From contig CM068388.1 in the NCBI GenBank assembly GCA_034770075.1, positions 15,399,653 through 15,463,652 on the forward strand: a stretch of 64,000 nucleotides of DNA. The letters run 5' to 3'. The notes under the pieces were generated by a model, which saw only the letters and a program-made list of their open reading frames with translations, made no database searches and was not told where the DNA came from. The stretch is from Aralia elata. Taxonomy: Eukaryota; Streptophyta; Magnoliopsida; Apiales; Araliaceae. Within the stretch, counting starts at the first letter, position 1. Every line of letters begins with the position of its first letter. The position numbers and the translations under genes are program-made. Positions 60,797 to 64,000 of the stretch are shown piece by piece.

Positions 60797-63345
60797 AGAA
60801 ACATGATGGATCTTGGAGGATGTGCGTCGATTATAGGTCCCTTAATGATATGACGGTCAAGGATAAATTCCCTACCCCAACTATTAATGAATTATTAGAT
60901 GAATTATATGGATATAAATGGTATTCTAAGCTTGATCTCAGGTCTGGATACCACCAAATTAAAGTACATGCACCAGATATCCCAAAAACTACTTTTAGAA
61001 CTTATACAGGCTATTTTGAATTCTTGGTAATGCCCTTTGGGCTTACAAATGCACCAGCTACTTTTAAGTCTTTAACGTTTTCAAGCCTTACGTCAGAAAA
61101 TTCATGTTAGTTTTTTTTGATGATATACTAGTATATAGCAAGAGCTATGAAGAACACTTAGAATAACTGAGATTAACTTTACAGCTCCTACAAGATAATA
61201 CCTTATTTGCTAATAGAAGCAAGTGTGTGTTAAGCACTGAACAAGTCTAGTATTTGGGGCATATTATTACTAACAATGGTGTTTCTACTGACCCAGCAAA
61301 GATTAGTTGCATGACAAAATGGCCCTGCCACATAACATTAAGAGCTTAAGAGGGTTTCTGGGATTAACAAGTTATTACAGGAAGTTTATCAAGGATTATG
61401 GCCTCATTAGCAAACCTTTGACTGAGCTGTTAAAGAATGATAAATTTCATTGGCATTAGGGAGCTACAAATGCTTTTTTGGCTCTTAAAGATGCAATGAT
61501 CAGGGCTCCAACATTAGCAATGCCTAACTTTACTATGCCTTTTGTTTTAGAAACAGATGCCTCACATTTTGGTTTTGGGGAAGTTTTGATGCAACAGGGT
61601 CGGCCCATAGCAAGGCTATAGCACTAAAACACTTGGGCTAGTCTACATATGAAAAGGAGTTGATGGTTGTGGTCTATACCATCACTAAATGGAAACATTA
61701 TGTGCTTGGTAATAAGGTGTTGATTAGGACTGATCACCACAGCTTGAAGTCCCTTTTGGATCAAAGAGTTACTACTGCCAATCAGCAAAAATGGATCACT
61801 AAACTAATAGGATTAGACTATGAAATTAAGTACAAGAAAGGACATGAAAATGTAGCAGCAAACTGTCTATCAAGGCAAGTCGAATTCTCTGAGAAAGATC
61901 ATAGTTGTTCAGCTATTTCCATAGTCACTCCCCAATGGATTCTTGAATTAGCTAAGTCGTGGGAATCTGATGAAGAGATGAGAGATAGTATTGCTCAGCT
62001 CAGTTGGATCCCCAGTCCTTATAGGGATACTCTTTTTATCATGGTCGACTTAAGTTCCAAGACAAACTAGTAGTAGGACTAGACATACCACTAAGAACCA
62101 AGTTGTTTTATGAATTCTATGCTTCACCGACTGAGGGCCATTCTGGGATCAAGGGTACATATGAGAGGCTTAGTAAATATTTCTTCTGGCCTTCTATGAG
62201 AAATGATGTTACAAAGTTTGTTAAGGAGTGTGATATATGCTAACAACAAAAACATAAAACTGTGGCCATACCAAGATTATTGCAGCCCTTCCCTATTCTT
62301 GAGGTTCCTTGGGCTAACATATCTATGGATTTTATTGAGGGATTGCCCAAATCTAATGGTTTTACAGTTATCTGGGTAGTAGTGGATAGATTAACTAAAT
62401 ATGGCCATTTCATAGCTCTTAAACATCCTTTTACTGCTATAGAATTGGCCCAAATGTTCATTAATCAGATCTATAAGCTTCATGGGTTCCTTCTACTATT
62501 GTGTTCGATAGAGATAAGATTTTTATTAGTCTTTTCTTGGTAATCTCTTTTTAAGTTGGTAAAAACAAAACTCCATTTGAGTATTGTATACCACCCACAA
62601 ACTAACGGGCAGACCGAAAAGCTTAATCAGGTATTGGAATGTTATCTCAGGTGCATGATTTCTTAGAGACCTAATAATTGGTCAACTTGGTTAGCTTTAG
62701 CTGAGTGGTGGTACAACACACACCAGCATTGTGGATTGAAGGCCACACCATTTGAAGCATTATATGGATATAAGCCTCCACATCTCAATTTCTACCAATA
62801 TGGCCAAGTTCATGACCCTACTACTAGATCCTTTTGTCAAGACAGAACTCAATTAATGCAGTTACTTAAGCAAAGTTTGACAGCTACTCAATCCAAAATG
62901 AAACAATATGCTGACAAATGTAGAAGTGAGATATCTTTTATGGTAGGTGACCAGGTATATTTAAGGATCAAAAACCTTATAAATAGACCACATTATCACA
63001 GACCAAATTTGAAAAGTTAGCTCCTAAATACTTTGGGCCTTTTCCTATAGAGGAGAAAATTGGCACTGTTGCTTATTGGCTCAAGCTTCCTGTGGATGCC
63101 AAAGTTCATCATGTGTCACTTCTTAAGAAGAAGATTGGACTTCATTATCCTAGTTCTACAAATTTACCTCAACTTGATGAGCATAACCAATTCTTGGTAG
63201 AACCAGTGGTTGTATTAGACTAGAAAATAGTTAAAAAGCACAATGATGTAGCAGTCGAGGTACTAGTCCAATGGTCTAACACTTTACCTTCTGAAGCCAC
63301 ATGGGAGGACTAGGAGCAGCTCTATAAGAGATTCCCCCATTTTCA
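60797..63345 (+). pseudogene. Third Ty3/gypsy pol: RT, RNase H, integrase, chromodomain
   Basis: Starts in mid-RT (DGSWRMCVDYRSLNDMTVKD), then YSKLDLRSGYHQIKVHAP, FLVMPFGLTNAPATF, and the catalytic DDILVYSKSYEEHL near 61120 in another frame. The RNase H part has LETDASHFGFG, where the family has GIGAVL, and RTDHHSLKSLLDQRV. The integrase shows EGHSGIKGTYERLSKYFFWP, then C..C with a stop, ISMDFIEGLPKS, WVVVDRLTKYGHF, and EALYGYKPPHLNFY. A chromodomain relic is near 63225-63345 (EVLVQWSNTLPSEATWED). There are at least eight stops or frameshifts. The integrase wording fits the Reina/CRM-Galadriel side of the chromoviruses and differs from the other two pol copies. Confidence 0.92.
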
Positions 63346-63377
63346 ACCATGAGGACAAGGTTGGTTTGATGAGGGGA

Positions 63378-63838
63378 TGATTATAAGGAATATGAGTTAG
63401 GTTAATAATCCATTAGTTAGTTAGTTAATAAGTCATTAGTCAGTTGTTATTAGTTTTCATTGATTTACAATCGTAGAGTGAATCAATGAAATCATAGAGT
63501 GGAATCAGTGTAGTCGTAGAGTGAATTAATCGTAGAGTAATTAGCTAGTTAATAAATCATTAGTCAGTTATTATTAGAAGAGATAGAGTTGTCATTTCCA
63601 TTATAATTCTGTAGAGAAAGGGAGTAAGGTGAATTTTCTGATAAATACTGTCACAGATTGTATTGTTAAGGCATGTGAAATATGAATTGCATTTTTTGTT
63701 TCTTTCTCTAGCTTTTTCTAGAACTCTCTCTTATATTATCCCTCTCTGTCTCTTGTTTCTCTCACTTAAATCTCTATTTTTATCTAAAACTAAGTTTCAT
63801 AGCTGAGTTATGTAAGGTTATGTCCTCACAGATCCTTA
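63378..63838 (+). repeat. Probable 3' LTR of the third pol element
   Basis: A purine tract GATGAGGGGA (63368-63377) is followed by TGATTATAAGGAATATGAG. Several AGTTAGTTAATAA and CGTAGAGTGAATCA repeats occur in the next 200 bases. The likely end is ...CCTCACA or ...CCTTACA near 63832-63840. A short LTR of about 0.45 kb would fit Reina-type elements. The other LTR is absent, so the end is uncertain. Confidence 0.5.
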
Positions 63839-64000
63839 CAAGATGGTAGAATGAGAGATTGAAGAGAGAAGTAGCCTCTTTTCTGCAATAAGAGATTGAA
63901 AATGAGATTAAAAATAAAAGTCTCAATTTTTACAAGTTAGGATTTCAAAAATTAAAACTAATTTAGAGGAATTTACTCTTTAGATGATCAAAGAAGAGAT
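63839..64000. other. Unassigned sequence to the window end
   Basis: AT-rich, with GAGATTGAAGAGAGAAG and GAGATTGAAAATGAG-like repeats. No feature recognised. Confidence 0.4.

Overview
The window is nuclear DNA from a flowering plant, probably a eudicot. It is AT-rich, has two intron-bearing housekeeping genes with standard GT-AG splice sites, and is otherwise mostly transposable elements, chiefly Ty3/gypsy LTR retrotransposons. I cannot name the species.

Layout: 1-6269 is the 3' end of a Ty3/gypsy chromovirus (decayed pol plus a 3.9 kb 3' LTR). 6270-12057 is a mosaic with a xanthine dehydrogenase exon fragment, a plasma-membrane H+-ATPase fragment and about 2.5 copies of a tandem repeat. 12058-21750 is a decayed gag-pol chromovirus with a truncated 5' LTR. 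A 1.26 kb hAT-type element sits inside its 3' LTR and carries one exon of a SKIP16-like F-box/ApaG gene plus three snRNA-type promoter modules. 21756-22203 is a foldback element. 22957-28446 (+) is a complete dienelactone hydrolase family gene of seven exons, including a 22-nt microexon. 29581-34672 (-) is a complete nine-exon ERCC1/Rad10 gene, convergent with it. 35100-37135 holds degenerate repeats, a near-perfect hairpin element and a tRNA-derived SINE with a 13-bp target duplication.

37850-57200 is a nested stack. A hAT transposase pseudogene on the - strand is split by an LTR element (38831-56392, TSD GTGCC). That element carries a non-autonomous LTR element (40050-46248) in its body and another in its right LTR (47747-56235, - orientation). 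A 4.25 kb solo LTR (48725-52974, TSD TTTAT) lies in an LTR of the latter. 57642-60430 is a solo LTR of the same family as the 12-21 kb element. 60480-64000 is a Tat-like LTR tail joined to a second, different decayed chromovirus pol and its probable 3' LTR.

Only the hydrolase and ERCC1 look intact. Both are single genes, with no operon-like organisation, and their introns contain small DNA transposons. All exon models were read by eye from splice signals, reading frame and remembered family features; no alignment program or database was used.
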